Source of the DNA: Bathymodiolus brooksi
Lineage: Eukaryota > Mollusca > Bivalvia > Mytilida > Modiolidae
Direction of reading: 5' to 3'
DNA: 64,000 nucleotides
Assembly (NCBI GenBank): GCA_963680875.1
Contig: OY804580.1
Coordinates: 97,679,353-97,743,352 of the forward strand
Positions 10,443-20,890 of this stretch are shown here, in pieces; the first letter of the stretch is position 1; every line of letters begins with the position of its first letter. Below the pieces are notes generated by a model. That model was not told the DNA's origin. It was given only the letters and a program-made list of their open reading frames with translations, and made no database searches. The position numbers and the translations under genes are program-made.

Positions 10443-11025
10443 TTTTATTTTCTTCTGTTGCTACTTGTTCTACAAGTTCTTTATTAATTAAGATGTGGGA
10501 ATTTTTGAAATGGTTAATAGAAATTGATTAACAAAGCATGATTAGATAATTATGTTGGAATCTGACCTTTAAATTGCACAATGAAATGGAGAACCATAAA
10601 ACTACTTCAACCTTTACTCTGTTTTTTTTTTAAATTTCTGTACCAATCTATGATAATAATCGGTCATTTTTATGTGTGTTAGGGGTATCGATGTTACCTC
10701 TAGATCTATTTCTACAATTTTATTATTTTTATTATTTTCTTCTGTTGCTATTTGTTTTTACAGTTCTATGTTAATTTAGATGGGGATAACTTTTGAAATG
10801 GCTATAAGAAAATGACTAGCAAAGCATGATTGGATAATCATGTTGTAATCTGACCTTTAAATTGCACAATAAAATGGAGAACCATAAAACTACTTCAACC
10901 TTTACTTTGTTTTTTTAAGTTTCTGTACCAATCCATGATAATAATCGGTCAATTTTTTGTGTGTTATTGGGTATCGATATTACCTCTATTTCTACAATTT
11001 TTCGAATGAATTATGGAATTGTTCT
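10443..11025 (+). repeat. 288-bp tandem duplication
   Basis: TCTTCTGTTGCTA starts at 10,451 and again at 10,739. The following text (GACCTTTAAATTGCACAAT, AACTACTTCAACCTTTACT, GATAATAATCGGTCA) is repeated in order with scattered differences. Copy B has both units at 61,362-61,940, so this tandem step predates the large duplication. Confidence 0.88.
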
Positions 11026-12755
11026 GACAATGTGATAGTTTTTTGTTTTTCAATTTATTACAAACTGACCCAGTCAGTGAGATGTTGATGAACCTTTAAA
11101 AAATGAGAGGACATAAAGTAACAAAATAAAGTACATGTATTTGTCTTTGTACCTTCCATTACTATAAGACTTTACAAGTTTCTATGTTTCAGTAGATATC
11201 TATACTGACATTTAATGATGGAGAGAGTAAATTCTTAAAATCATGTTGGTTCTATTAATACTTTCAACGCAATGTTAAGGTTAATTGTAAATTATTAAAA
11301 GTAGTACCAAAGTCAGTTGTAAATTATCAAAAACAATATCAGGTTTATATACACAAAGAAGTTTAGTTGTAAATTATTAATGCCAATATCAACTCGGCAT
11401 GTTTATATTAACAATATTTCGATATGTATTTCAAGTATTTTCAGTTAACATAGCAGCATTATATGTTCACCGCCACGAAGCTGATTAAAGGGTAGCACTA
11501 ATATAGACTATCAAATAAAAATACAATAAACTATAAGCTTTTACTATGGTGCTTGACTTTTGACTACCTTAATATCTTACACAATGTTTCCTTTGAAACT
11601 TATTCAATTTTACATCGGGAGATGCAACATTCCTAGTATCTATGTAAGATCTGTTGTCTTCTGACTTGATGGTTATCTTTTTTGTAAAGAAGAAAACACA
11701 ATATCAGCAATACAACTAGTGTTATTAAGAGACAGTTACTCCATTATAAGTTCAACCAGTTATATGTGAGGATTGGTATTTTACTCATCCGTGGAGAATA
11801 TTTGAAGGAGGCATGGTTTTACTACTAAGAGAGAGGCCCATAAAGCTGGTTTAGCCAATCCAGGGAAGATGGCGGTCACGTGTGTGTTGGAGATACATTT
11901 ATCGGGTATTAACGATCTTTCTATTATGTTTTGTATCTGTTCTGAGGGTGGGGTATTTCTTATTATTCATTTTATAAATCAATTTACTAGTAGAAAGAAC
12001 AAGCACATTGTTATAGTAATAAACAATGAAAGAAAAAAGTACACACAATGATCATTAACATAAAAAGAAAATATACTTTTTTATATTTCCAATTTACGGT
12101 TAACCAATAAGGGTAATAACAAAATTACCGAACTCCAGTTCATGGTGGTGAACGTAAAATTTTGAAGTAATAAATTCAACTTGATTACAAGGAACACATG
12201 GTTCCTTAGCTTCTTTGTCAGCAGCGACCTTCTATCAATGAAATTATGATGAAAACCACAACATTTACCACATTAAATGTGGGAAGACTGTAACCTTACA
12301 AACATTCATTCCAAGATTAATCGTATTTTAAGAAAAAAAAAGTCCATAAATTTTATATAAAGGCAATGTTTGAGTAGATGGTGGTCAGGTGAGTCAAATC
12401 GTGTCTCGGTGATATAGAGCTTTGCTTGAAAAAATCGAGAGTAGCAAAACGTGGTGTACTCCGGAACGTACGCTACATTAGGGAGTGAGAGCATAGATTG
12501 GTGGTTCAATGTCAGGATAATGTATATCACTGGGGTATACCTACCTCTGTCTATTGTTTCAATGAACTAGCACTACAAAGAACAATCCTGCTCAGCACAA
12601 AGCTTTCCTCGTCATTATCTCGCCAAACCGTAGATTATTCTCGCCATTATAGCACTACAAAAATTTCTAACTTTGCATTAAGCAGTAATCATTCATTCAT
12701 TTATTTGAGAGAAAATCCGGAATCTCAATTAGTAAATAACACCCAACTATCACTG
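11026..12755. other. Non-coding stretch, copy A
   Basis: Bases 11,035-11,555 are absent from copy B. The frame at 12,498-12,758 (86 codons) stays open in both copies with few changes. It shows no domain I recognise and ends at the minisatellite. The DNA there ends in ATCATTCATTCATTTATTT, a phrase like SINE tails. I do not call a gene, but this is the best-conserved frame of the duplicated segment. Confidence 0.45.
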
Positions 12756-14610
12756 TAAGTCTGCCATACATCATTATCTGTATCCCATAAGAACTGCCAT
12801 AAGTCATTATCTGTATCCCAGATTTACTGTCATATGTCATTATCTATATCTCCGAATTACTACCATAGGTCATTATCTGTATCACATAACTACTACAATA
12901 GATCATTATCTGCATCTCTGATTTACTACCATAGGTCATTATCTATATCTTGGAATTACTACCATAGGTCATTATCTATATCTTGGAATTACTACCATAG
13001 GTCATTATCTGTATCCCAGATTAACTCTCATAGGTCATTATCTATATCTCAGAATTACTACCATAGGTCATTATCTATATCTCAGAATTACTACCATAGG
13101 TCATTATCTGTATCTCAGATTAACTCTCATAGGTCATTATCTATATCTCAGAATTACTACCATAGATCATATCTGTATCTCTGAGTTACTACCATAGGTC
13201 ATTATCTATATCTCCGAATTACTACCATAGGTCATTATCTGTATCCCAGATTAACTCTCATAGGTCATTATCTATATCTCAGAATTACTACCATAGGTCA
13301 TTATCTATATCTCAGAATTACTACCATAGGTCATTATCTGTATCTCAGATTAACTCTCATAGGTCATTATCTATATCTCAGAATTACTACCATAGATCAT
13401 ATCTGTATCTCTGAGTTACTACCATAGGTCATTATCTATATCTTGGAATTACCACCATAGGCCATTATCTATATCTTGGAATTACTGTCATAGGTCATTA
13501 TTTATATCTCCGAATTACTACCATAGGTCATTATCAGTATCCCAGATTAACTCTCATAGGTCATTATCTATATCTCAGAATTACTATCATAGGTGATTAT
13601 CTATATCTCTGAATTACTGTCATAGGTCATTATCTATATCTCAGAATTACTACCATAGATCATATCTGTATCTCTGAGTTACTACCATAGGTCATTATCT
13701 ATATCTTGGAATTACCACCATAGGCCATTATCTATATCTTGGAATTACTGTCATAGGTAATTATTTATATCTCCGAATTACTACCATAGGTCATTATCAG
13801 TATCCCAGATTAACTGTCATAGGTCATATATCTCAGAATTACTACCATAGGTCATTATCTATATCTCCGAATTACTACGATAGGTCATTATCTGTATCCC
13901 AGATTTACTGTCATAGGTCATTATCTATATATCAGAATTACTACCATAGGTCATTATCTATATATCAGAATTACTACCATAGGTCATAATCTATATCTCA
14001 GAATTACGAACATTATCATTATCTGCATTACAGAATTACTACCATAGGTCATTATCTATGCCTCAGAATTACTACCATAGGTCATTATCTATATCTCGGA
14101 ATTACTGTCATAGGTCATTATCTTTGTCACAGAATTACTGCCATAGGTCATTATCTGTATCTCAGAATTACTACCATAGGTCATTATCTATATCAGGGAA
14201 CTAGTGTCATAGGTCATTATTTATATTTCAGAATTACTGTCATAGCTCATTATCTGTATTTAAGAATTACTACCATTGGTCATTATATGTATCTATGAAT
14301 CACTGTCATAGGCCATTATCTATATTTCAGAATTACTGTCATAGGTCATTATCTATATCTCAGAATTACTACCATAGGTAATTATCTGTATCTCAGAATT
14401 AATGTCATAGGTCATTATCTATATCTCAGAATTATTGTCATAGGACATTATCTGTATCTCAGAATTACTACCATAGATCATTATCTGTATCTCAGAATTA
14501 CTACCATAGGTCATTATCTATATCTGAGAATTATTGTCATAGGTCATTATCTGTATCTCAGAATTATTGTCATATTATGTCATTATCTGTATCGCAGCCG
14601 AATTACTGTC
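12756..14610 (+). repeat. 33-bp minisatellite upstream of the TRIM-like gene
   Basis: About 55 units of 33 bp have core CATAGGTCATTATCTATATC plus TCAGAATTACTAC. Variants include CCCAGATTAACTCT and TTGGAATTACTGT. Blocks repeat at higher order: GTATCCCAGATTAACT recurs at 13,011 and 13,241 (230 bp), and GATCATATCTGTATCTCTGA at 13,395 and 13,658 (263 bp). Because 33 is a multiple of three, frames stay open with an 11-residue period (HRSLSISQNYY), which explains the 116-codon frame at 12,834-13,184. The array ends about 80 bp before the gene. Confidence 0.95.
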
Positions 14611-14667
14611 ACAGATCATTTTCTTCATTCCGGAATTCAATCTGCCATTGAAATACGAATCAAATGT

Positions 14668-14689
14668 GGATTTTTTTTTATACCTTTAG
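14668..14689 (+). promoter_or_regulatory. Probable splice acceptor before the TRIM-like coding exon
   Basis: A polypyrimidine tract (GATTTTTTTTTATACCTTTAG) ends in AG two bases before the ATG at 14,692. It fits a 3' splice site that would place the whole coding region in one exon after a 5' untranslated exon. Single-coding-exon structure with an upstream leader exon is common in molluscan TRIM-like genes. The leader exon is not identifiable, since the adjoining upstream DNA is a minisatellite. Confidence 0.5.
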
Positions 14690-14691
14690 GT

Positions 14692-16353
14692 ATGTCGTTA
14701 AATACCAGTTGTGATCCATGTAGCAGAATTGACGAAAACTCCCCTGCTACCAAGTGGTGTGTAGATTGTGAAGATGCTCTTTGTATGAATTGTATAAAAG
14801 CACATAAAGGTAACAGAGTAACTATGACACATCATGTCATCGATATTGAGGTAATATCAACCTTACCTGGTGAAGTTCTAACAACACAGGAAAAATGTTC
14901 AAGACATCCGGATTTTATTATGGACTTTTTTTGTAACCAACATCATGTAATTTGCTGTCGAAACTGCATGTCAGAAGATCATCGCTCATGTGATAAAGTC
15001 ATGCCACTTGAAATTGCATCTAATAACGCAAAAACATCTCCGCTTTTCCATGTTATCTCTGAGGGCATGACACAAGTCCACTTAACGTTGAAAACAGCTG
15101 TACAAAATAGGCGGGAAAATAGAGACAGGATGAAAATAGAAGAAAGAAACATCGTCAGACAGATATCAGCATTCAAAGCGTCTGTCATAAAGAAGCTTGA
15201 TGAACTAGAAAAATCGGCCCTGTTGGAGATACAAACAGCCAGTCAGGACTCTATTTATCAAATGGAAAGAGAAGAATCCGAGTTAGAAAAGTCAGTTTCA
15301 TTGATCGAGAAACATTTACAACAGCTTGACTTTTTGACAAATAATGGCTCCAGCAAGCACGTGTTTCTTCTTCTCCACCGGTTACTACCAATACTTAGTA
15401 AAGAAGACAACCATTTAGCGGAGATTGTAGCTAACCTCTCAGACGTCAGCTTAGTCTACGATCAACCACAACATTTGTTATCTGGATTAAAACACTTAGG
15501 TACCATACGGTTAAAGAAAGAACCCTGTACAATTAGATTTAAACCTTTTAAACACATGAAAGCTCAAGAACCATCTGTCCAATCTAACCCTCCAACAGCG
15601 TTCAAGTTTGGCTACAAAATAGATAGAACATTTCAGTACGTATCTGGTATGGTTGTTGATAAGGATGATAACCTGATACTGGCAGATACATCATTTCTTC
15701 GAATGTACAATAAGGATGGAAAATATGTCAAAGAATGTAAATTAGGAGGAACAGCATGGGATATTGCTTGCCACAAAAAGTCTGGAAGAATTGTTATTGT
15801 CTTGCAAAGCAATGGCGTTCAGTTCGTAGACAACTTTGTTGCACAAACAAAGATAACCGTCCAGTATATAAATAACTGTTTATGTGTTAGGTGGGTAGAC
15901 GACAACATTTATGTCGGTGGGTATGATAGTAATTTTAAAAGTAGGATAAACATTTTAGATTCATACGGACGGCACATTAGTAGTGTTAGTAATGTTAGTA
16001 GTGTTATTAGTGTATACTACATCCATCACAGAGACAACAATATATATTATACAGACTACATCAAACTCTACTGTATAAAGAAAGATGGATCAAACGTGTT
16101 TACCTTTAGTTCTTCAGACCTTAAAGGGATATATGGTATTGATACTGACCGACAAGGAAACGTTTATGTAGTGGGGTCGGACTCGAATAACATTTTACGT
16201 CTGTCACCTGATGGACAGAACAGTGATATAATCATGAAGAAGAAGGATGGTATTAGTCAGCCAACCACACTTTGTTTCAGTGCAGATTTTAAGAAACTAT
16301 TTGTGTCAAATGGAGGTGGAAAACAGGTTATCGTTTATAATTGTGAATATTGA
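14692..16353 (+). CDS. RING-less TRIM-like protein: two B-boxes, coiled coil, NHL-type propeller
   Basis: This is an uninterrupted 553-residue frame. An atypical B-box 1 has C7, C10, C23, C26, C31, C34, H38 and H47/H48. A B-box 2 has C69, H72, C81, H84, C89, C92, H97 and C100. Residues about 120-215 are heptad-rich with many Glu/Lys/Leu, as in a TRIM coiled coil. From about 312 to 553 lie repeated motifs such as VVDKDDNLILADT, DNIYVGGYD, DRQGNVYVVGSDSN and KKLFVSNGG, typical of NHL/six-bladed propellers. There is no RING finger before the first B-box, so intrinsic ubiquitin-ligase activity is not expected. Such proteins may act as scaffolds or pair with RING-bearing partners. The family is expanded in bivalves and often linked to innate immunity, but no function is shown here. 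The start is the first ATG after the acceptor. No AATAAA appears shortly after the stop. There are no frameshifts or in-frame stops, so it looks functional. A missed upstream RING exon cannot be excluded. Confidence 0.9.
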   Translation: MSLNTSCDPCSRIDENSPATKWCVDCEDALCMNCIKAHKGNRVTMTHHVIDIEVISTLPGEVLTTQEKCSRHPDFIMDFFCNQHHVICCRNCMSEDHRSCDKVMPLEIASNNAKTSPLFHVISEGMTQVHLTLKTAVQNRRENRDRMKIEERNIVRQISAFKASVIKKLDELEKSALLEIQTASQDSIYQMEREESELEKSVSLIEKHLQQLDFLTNNGSSKHVFLLLHRLLPILSKEDNHLAEIVANLSDVSLVYDQPQHLLSGLKHLGTIRLKKEPCTIRFKPFKHMKAQEPSVQSNPPTAFKFGYKIDRTFQYVSGMVVDKDDNLILADTSFLRMYNKDGKYVKECKLGGTAWDIACHKKSGRIVIVLQSNGVQFVDNFVAQTKITVQYINNCLCVRWVDDNIYVGGYDSNFKSRINILDSYGRHISSVSNVSSVISVYYIHHRDNNIYYTDYIKLYCIKKDGSNVFTFSSSDLKGIYGIDTDRQGNVYVVGSDSNNILRLSPDGQNSDIIMKKKDGISQPTTLCFSADFKKLFVSNGGGKQVIVYNCEY

Positions 16354-16478
16354 GGATTCGGTTATTCATTCAAGCCATCTATAATTTTTACCTAGTACGA
16401 ACGATGGATGGTCTCAACTCCTAGCAATCGATAAACATTACATTTGTGTTTGTTCGTAAGTCACTGACATGATGGGTA

Positions 16479-16727
16479 GATGCTATGGTGTTTAACGCCT
16501 CTTTTAACAATATATAAATTATATCATGGTGATCGGTTTTATTATCTTAGGAAATTGGAGTACCCAAAGAAAAGTAACAAACACAAGTCTTTGACAAACT
16601 TTATCACTTAATGTTGTATCGAGTAAGCTTTGCTAATGAAAGCACAATTTAAGTGATGATAGACACTGATTGAGCTGGTAATTGTAAACCCAACTATCAT
16701 AAGATCACGACCACGACGACCCCTTCA
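16479..16727 (-). mobile_element. SINE family 1, diverged
   Basis: GCTATGGTGTTTAACGCCTC, GACAAACTTTATCACTTAAT and CATAAGATCACGACCACGAC identify it on the minus strand. The B-box region is eroded (GAAAGCACAATTTAAGTG). It lies about 125 bp downstream of the TRIM-like stop codon. Confidence 0.8.
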
Positions 16728-16884
16728 CTAATATGAGGTCATCAGTATGCATTGTATTAGGTCAGTATTATATTATTAAGATTAAACACTGTCAATTAGT
16801 AAGAGCGCCATTATATTGAAACTCCCGAGTCTTAGGTAGACATAAAGTATATACTCTTTTTACTAAGAATGAAGGTACATATAA

Positions 16885-17020
16885 CTAGCTTATCCCCGCC
16901 ACTTTTATTGAAGTTCCCGTACTAGAAAAGGACAGAAGGTGGCCATGTATACGTGTTGATTTTGACTCCGTTTCTACGTTTGATCTATTAGAATTTGGAA
17001 CTGTTCCGACTGTGTGGGTT
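16885..17020 (+). repeat. Dispersed repeat with CCCCGCCACTT motif
   Basis: TTATCCCCGCCACTTTTATT through GAACTGTTCCGACTGTG matches the block at 3,655-3,835. It directly precedes a T/G-rich stretch and the A-box satellite. Confidence 0.6.
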
Positions 17021-18733
17021 TTTTGTTCTTTTTTGTTGTTTTTGTTGTTTTTGTTTTTGGTTTGTTTTTAATTTTGGTTTGTTGTTTGTTTGTTGTTTTG
17101 TTTTGCAATCGTTGGTGTAATGGTTTGTGTTCCTCGGTAGTGTAATGGTTTGTGTTCCTCGGTAGTGTAATGGTTTGTGTTCCTCGGTAGTGTAATGGTT
17201 TGTGTTCCTCGGTGGTGTAATGGTTTGTGTTCCTCGGTAGTGTAATGGTTTGTGTTCATCGGTAGTGTAATGGTTTGTGTTCCTCGGTAGTGTAATGGTT
17301 TGTGTTCCTCGGTGGTGTAATGGTTTGTGTTCCTCGGTAGTGTAATGGTTTGTGTTCATCGGTAGTGTAATGGTTTGTGTTCCTCGGTAGTGTAATGGTT
17401 TGTGTTCATCGGTAGTGTAATGGATTGTGTTCATCGGTGGTGTAATGGTTTGTGTTCCTCGGTGGTGTAATGGTTTGTGTTCCTCGGTAGTGTAATGGTT
17501 TGTGTTCATCGGTAGTGTAATGGTTTGTGTTCCTCGGTAGTGTAATGGTTTGTGTTCCTCGGTAGTGTAATGGTTTGTGTTCCTCGGTGGTGTAATGGTT
17601 TGTGTTCCTCGGTAGTGTAATGGTTTGTGTTCATCGGTAGTGTAATGGTTTGTGTTCCTCGGTAGTGTAATGGTTTGTGTTCCTCGGTGGTGTAATGGTT
17701 TGTGTTCCTCGGTAGTGTAATGGTTTGTGTTCATCGGTAGTGTAATGGTTTGTGTTCCTCGGTAGTGTAATGGTTTGTGTTTCTCGGTAGTGTAATGGTT
17801 TGTGTTCATCGGTAGTTTAATGGTTTTTGTTCATCGGTGGTGTAATGGTTTGTGTTCCTCGGTGGTGTAATGGTTTGTGTTCCTCGGTAGTGTAATGGTT
17901 TGTGTTCCTCGGTAGTGTAATGGTTTGTGTTCCTCGGTAGTGTAATGGTTTGTGTTCCTCGGTAGTGTAATGGTTTGTGTTCCTCGGTAGTGTAATGGTT
18001 TGTGTTCCTCGGTGGTGTAATGGTTTGTGTTCCTCGGTAGTGTAATGGTTTGTGTTCATCGGTAGTGTAATGGTTTGTGTTCCTTGGTAGTGTAAAGGTT
18101 TGTGTTCCTCGGTAGTGTAATGGTTTGTGTTCATCGGTAGTGTAATGGTTTGTGTTCCTTGGTAGTGTAAAGGTTTGTGTTCCTCGGTAGTGTAATGGTT
18201 TGTGTTCCTCGGTAGTGTAATGGTTTGTGTTCATCGGTAGTGTAATGGTTTGTGTTCCTCGGTAGTGTAATGGTTTGTGTTCCTCGGTAGTGTAATGGTT
18301 TGTGTTCATCGGTAGTGTAATGGTTTGTGTTCCTCGGTGGTGTAATGGTTTGTGTTCCTCGGTGGTGTAATGGTTTGTGTTCCTCGGTAGTGTAATGGTT
18401 TGTGTTCATCGGTAGTGTAATGGTTTGTGTTCCTCGGTAGTGTAATGGTTTGTGTTCCTCGTTAGTGTAATGGTTTGTGTTCCTCGGTAGTGTAATGGTT
18501 TGTGTTCCTCGGTGGTGTAATGGTTTGTGTTCCTCGATAGTGTAATGGTTTGTGTTCATCGGTAGTGTAATGGTTTGTGTTCCTCGGTAGTGTAATGGTT
18601 TGTGTTCCTCGGTGGTGTAATGGTTTGTGTTCCTCGGTAGTGTAATGGTTTGTGTTCATCGGTAGTGTAATGGTTTGTGTTCCTCGGTAGTGTAATGGTT
18701 TGTGTTCCTCGGTAGTGTAATGGTTTGTGTTCA

Positions 18734-20890
18734 TCGGTATTGTAATGGTTTGTGTTCATCGGTAGTGTAATGGTTTGTGTTCCTCGGTGGTGTAATGGTT
18801 TGTGTTCCTCGGTAGTGTAATGGTTTGTGTTCATCGGTAGTGTAATGGTTTGTGTTCCTCGGTAGTGTAATGGTTTGTGTTCATCGGTGGTGTAATGGTT
18901 TGTGTTCCTCGATGGTGTAATGGTTTGTGTCCGGTGGTGTAATGGTTTGTGTTCCTCGGTAGTGTAATGGTTTGTGTCCGGTGGTGTAATGGTTTGTGTT
19001 CCTCGGTAGTGTAATGGTTTGTGTCCGGTGGTGTAATGGTTTGGGTTCCTCGGTAGTGTAATGGTTTGTGTCCGGGGGTGTAATGGTTTGGGTTCCTCGG
19101 TAGTGTAATGGTTTGTGTTCCTCGTTAGTGTAATGGTTTGTGTTCCTCGGTAGTGTAATGGTTTGTGTTCCTCGGTGTTGTAATGGTTTGTGTTCCTCGA
19201 TAGTGTAATGGTTTGTGTTCATCGGTAGTGTAATGGTTTGTGTTCCTCGGTAGTGTAATGGTTTGTGTTCCCTCGGTGGTGTAGTGGTTTGTGTTCCTCG
19301 GTAGTGTAATGGTTTGTGTTCATCGGTAGTGTAATGGTTTGTGTTCCTCGGTAGTGTAATGGTTTGTGTTCCTCGGTAGTGTAATGGTTTGGGTTCCTCG
19401 GTGGTGTAATGGTTTGTGTCCGGGGGTGTAATGGTTTGTGTTCCTCGGTAGTGTAATGGTTTGTGTTCCTCGGTAGTGTAATGGTTTGTGTTCATCGGTT
19501 GTGTAATGGTTTGTGTCCGGTGGTGAAATGGTTTGGGTTCCTCGGTAGTGTAATGGTTTGTGTTCATCGGTGGTGTAATGGTTTGTGTTCCTCGGTGGTG
19601 TAATGGTTTGTGTTCATCGGTGGTGTAATGGTTTGTGTCCGGTGGTGAAATGGTTTGTGTTCCTCGGTATTGTAATGGTTTGTGTTCCTCGTTAGTGTAA
19701 TGGTTTGTGTTCATCGGTGGTGTAATGGTTTGTGTCCGGTGGTGAAATGGTTTGGGTTCCTCGGTAGTGTAATGGTTTGTGTTCCTCGGTAGTGTAATGG
19801 TTTGTGTTCATCGGTGGTGTAATGGTTTGTGTCCGGTGGTGAAATGGTTTGTGTTCCTCGGTAGTGTAATGGTTTGTGTTCATCGGTGGTGTAATGGTTT
19901 GTGTCCGGTGGTGAAATGGTTTGGGTTCCTCGGTGGTGTAATGGTTTGTGTTCCTCGGTATTGTAATGGTTTGTGTTCATCGGTGGTGTAATGGTTTGTG
20001 TTCCTCGGTAGTGTAATGGTTTGTGTCCGGTGGTGTAATGGTTTGTGTTCGGTGGAGTAATGGTTTGTTTTCCTCGGTAGCATAATGGTTTGTGTTTCTC
20101 GATGGTGCAATGGTTTGTGTTCTTCGGTGGTGTAATGGTTTGTGTTCGGTTGTGTAATGGTTTGTGTCCGGTGATGTAATGGCTTGTGTTCCACGGTGGT
20201 GTAATGGTTTGTGCTTTTTGGTGGTTTAATGGTTTGTGTTCCTCGGTAGTGTAATGGTTTGTGTTCCTCGGTGGTGTAAAGGTTTGGGTTCCTCCGTGGT
20301 GTAATGATTTGTGTTCCTCGGTGATGTAATGGTGTGTGTTCCTCTGTGGTGTAATGGTTTGTGTTCCTCGGTGGTGTAATGATTTGTGTTTCTCGGTGGT
20401 GTAATGGCTTGTGTTCCTCTGTAGTGCAATGGTTTGTGTTACTCGGTGGTGTAATGATTTGTGTTTCTTGGTAGTGTAATTGTTTGTGTTCCTCTGTGGT
20501 GTAATGGTTTGTGTTCCTCGTTAGTGTAATGGTTTGTGTTCCTCGGTAGTGTAATTGTTTGTTTATCGGTGGTGTAATGGTTTTTGTTCCTCGGTAGTGT
20601 AATGGTTTGTGTTCGTCGGTGGTGTAGTGGTTTGTGTTCCTCTGTGGAGTGATGGCTTGTCTTTCTCGGCTGTTTAATTGTTTGTGTTTCTCAGTGGAGT
20701 AATGGTTTGTGTTGCTTTGTGGAGTAATGGTTTGTGTTCCTCGGTAGTGTAATGGTGTGTGTCTCTCAGTGGTGTAATTGTTTGTGTTTCTCAGTAGTGT
20801 AATGGTTTGTGTTTCTCAGTGGTGTAATGGTTTGTGTTCCTCGGTGGTGTAATGGTTTGTGTTTCTCGGTGGTGCAATGGTTTGTGTTCA
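18734..20890 (+). repeat. Higher-order duplication within the A-box satellite, unit 1
   Basis: This block recurs at 20,891-22,699. From about 19,400 onward it aligns at a constant offset of 1,809 bp with only occasional differences (for example CTTCGGTGG here and CTTCAGTGG there). It has about 348 bp that unit 2 lacks, near 19,045-19,392. Its right part (20,030-20,890) is the diverged edge-type sequence, now in the array interior. Confidence 0.93.

Larger units (their letters stand above)
1..13200 (+). repeat. Direct segmental duplication, copy A
   Basis: This stretch matches 51,529-64,000 in the same orientation and order. The shared GCAAACAAACATCAATTTCA starts at 11 here and 51,535 there. 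The shared CTGCCATACATCATTATCTG starts at 12,761 here and 63,640 there. The offset therefore shrinks from 51,524 to 50,879 through net insertions and deletions. Stretches compared by eye differ by a few bases per hundred, so the copies are not very recent. Copy A holds sequence missing from B at about 7,790-8,065, 8,441-9,058 and 11,035-11,555. The window opens inside this copy, so its true left end is unseen. Confidence 0.93.

Noticed and set aside
12498..12758. 86-codon frame conserved between copies A and B as a gene
   Set aside because: Similarity of the two copies is no higher than in neighbouring non-coding DNA, and no domain, splice signals or homology are recognisable. Worth a transcript check only.
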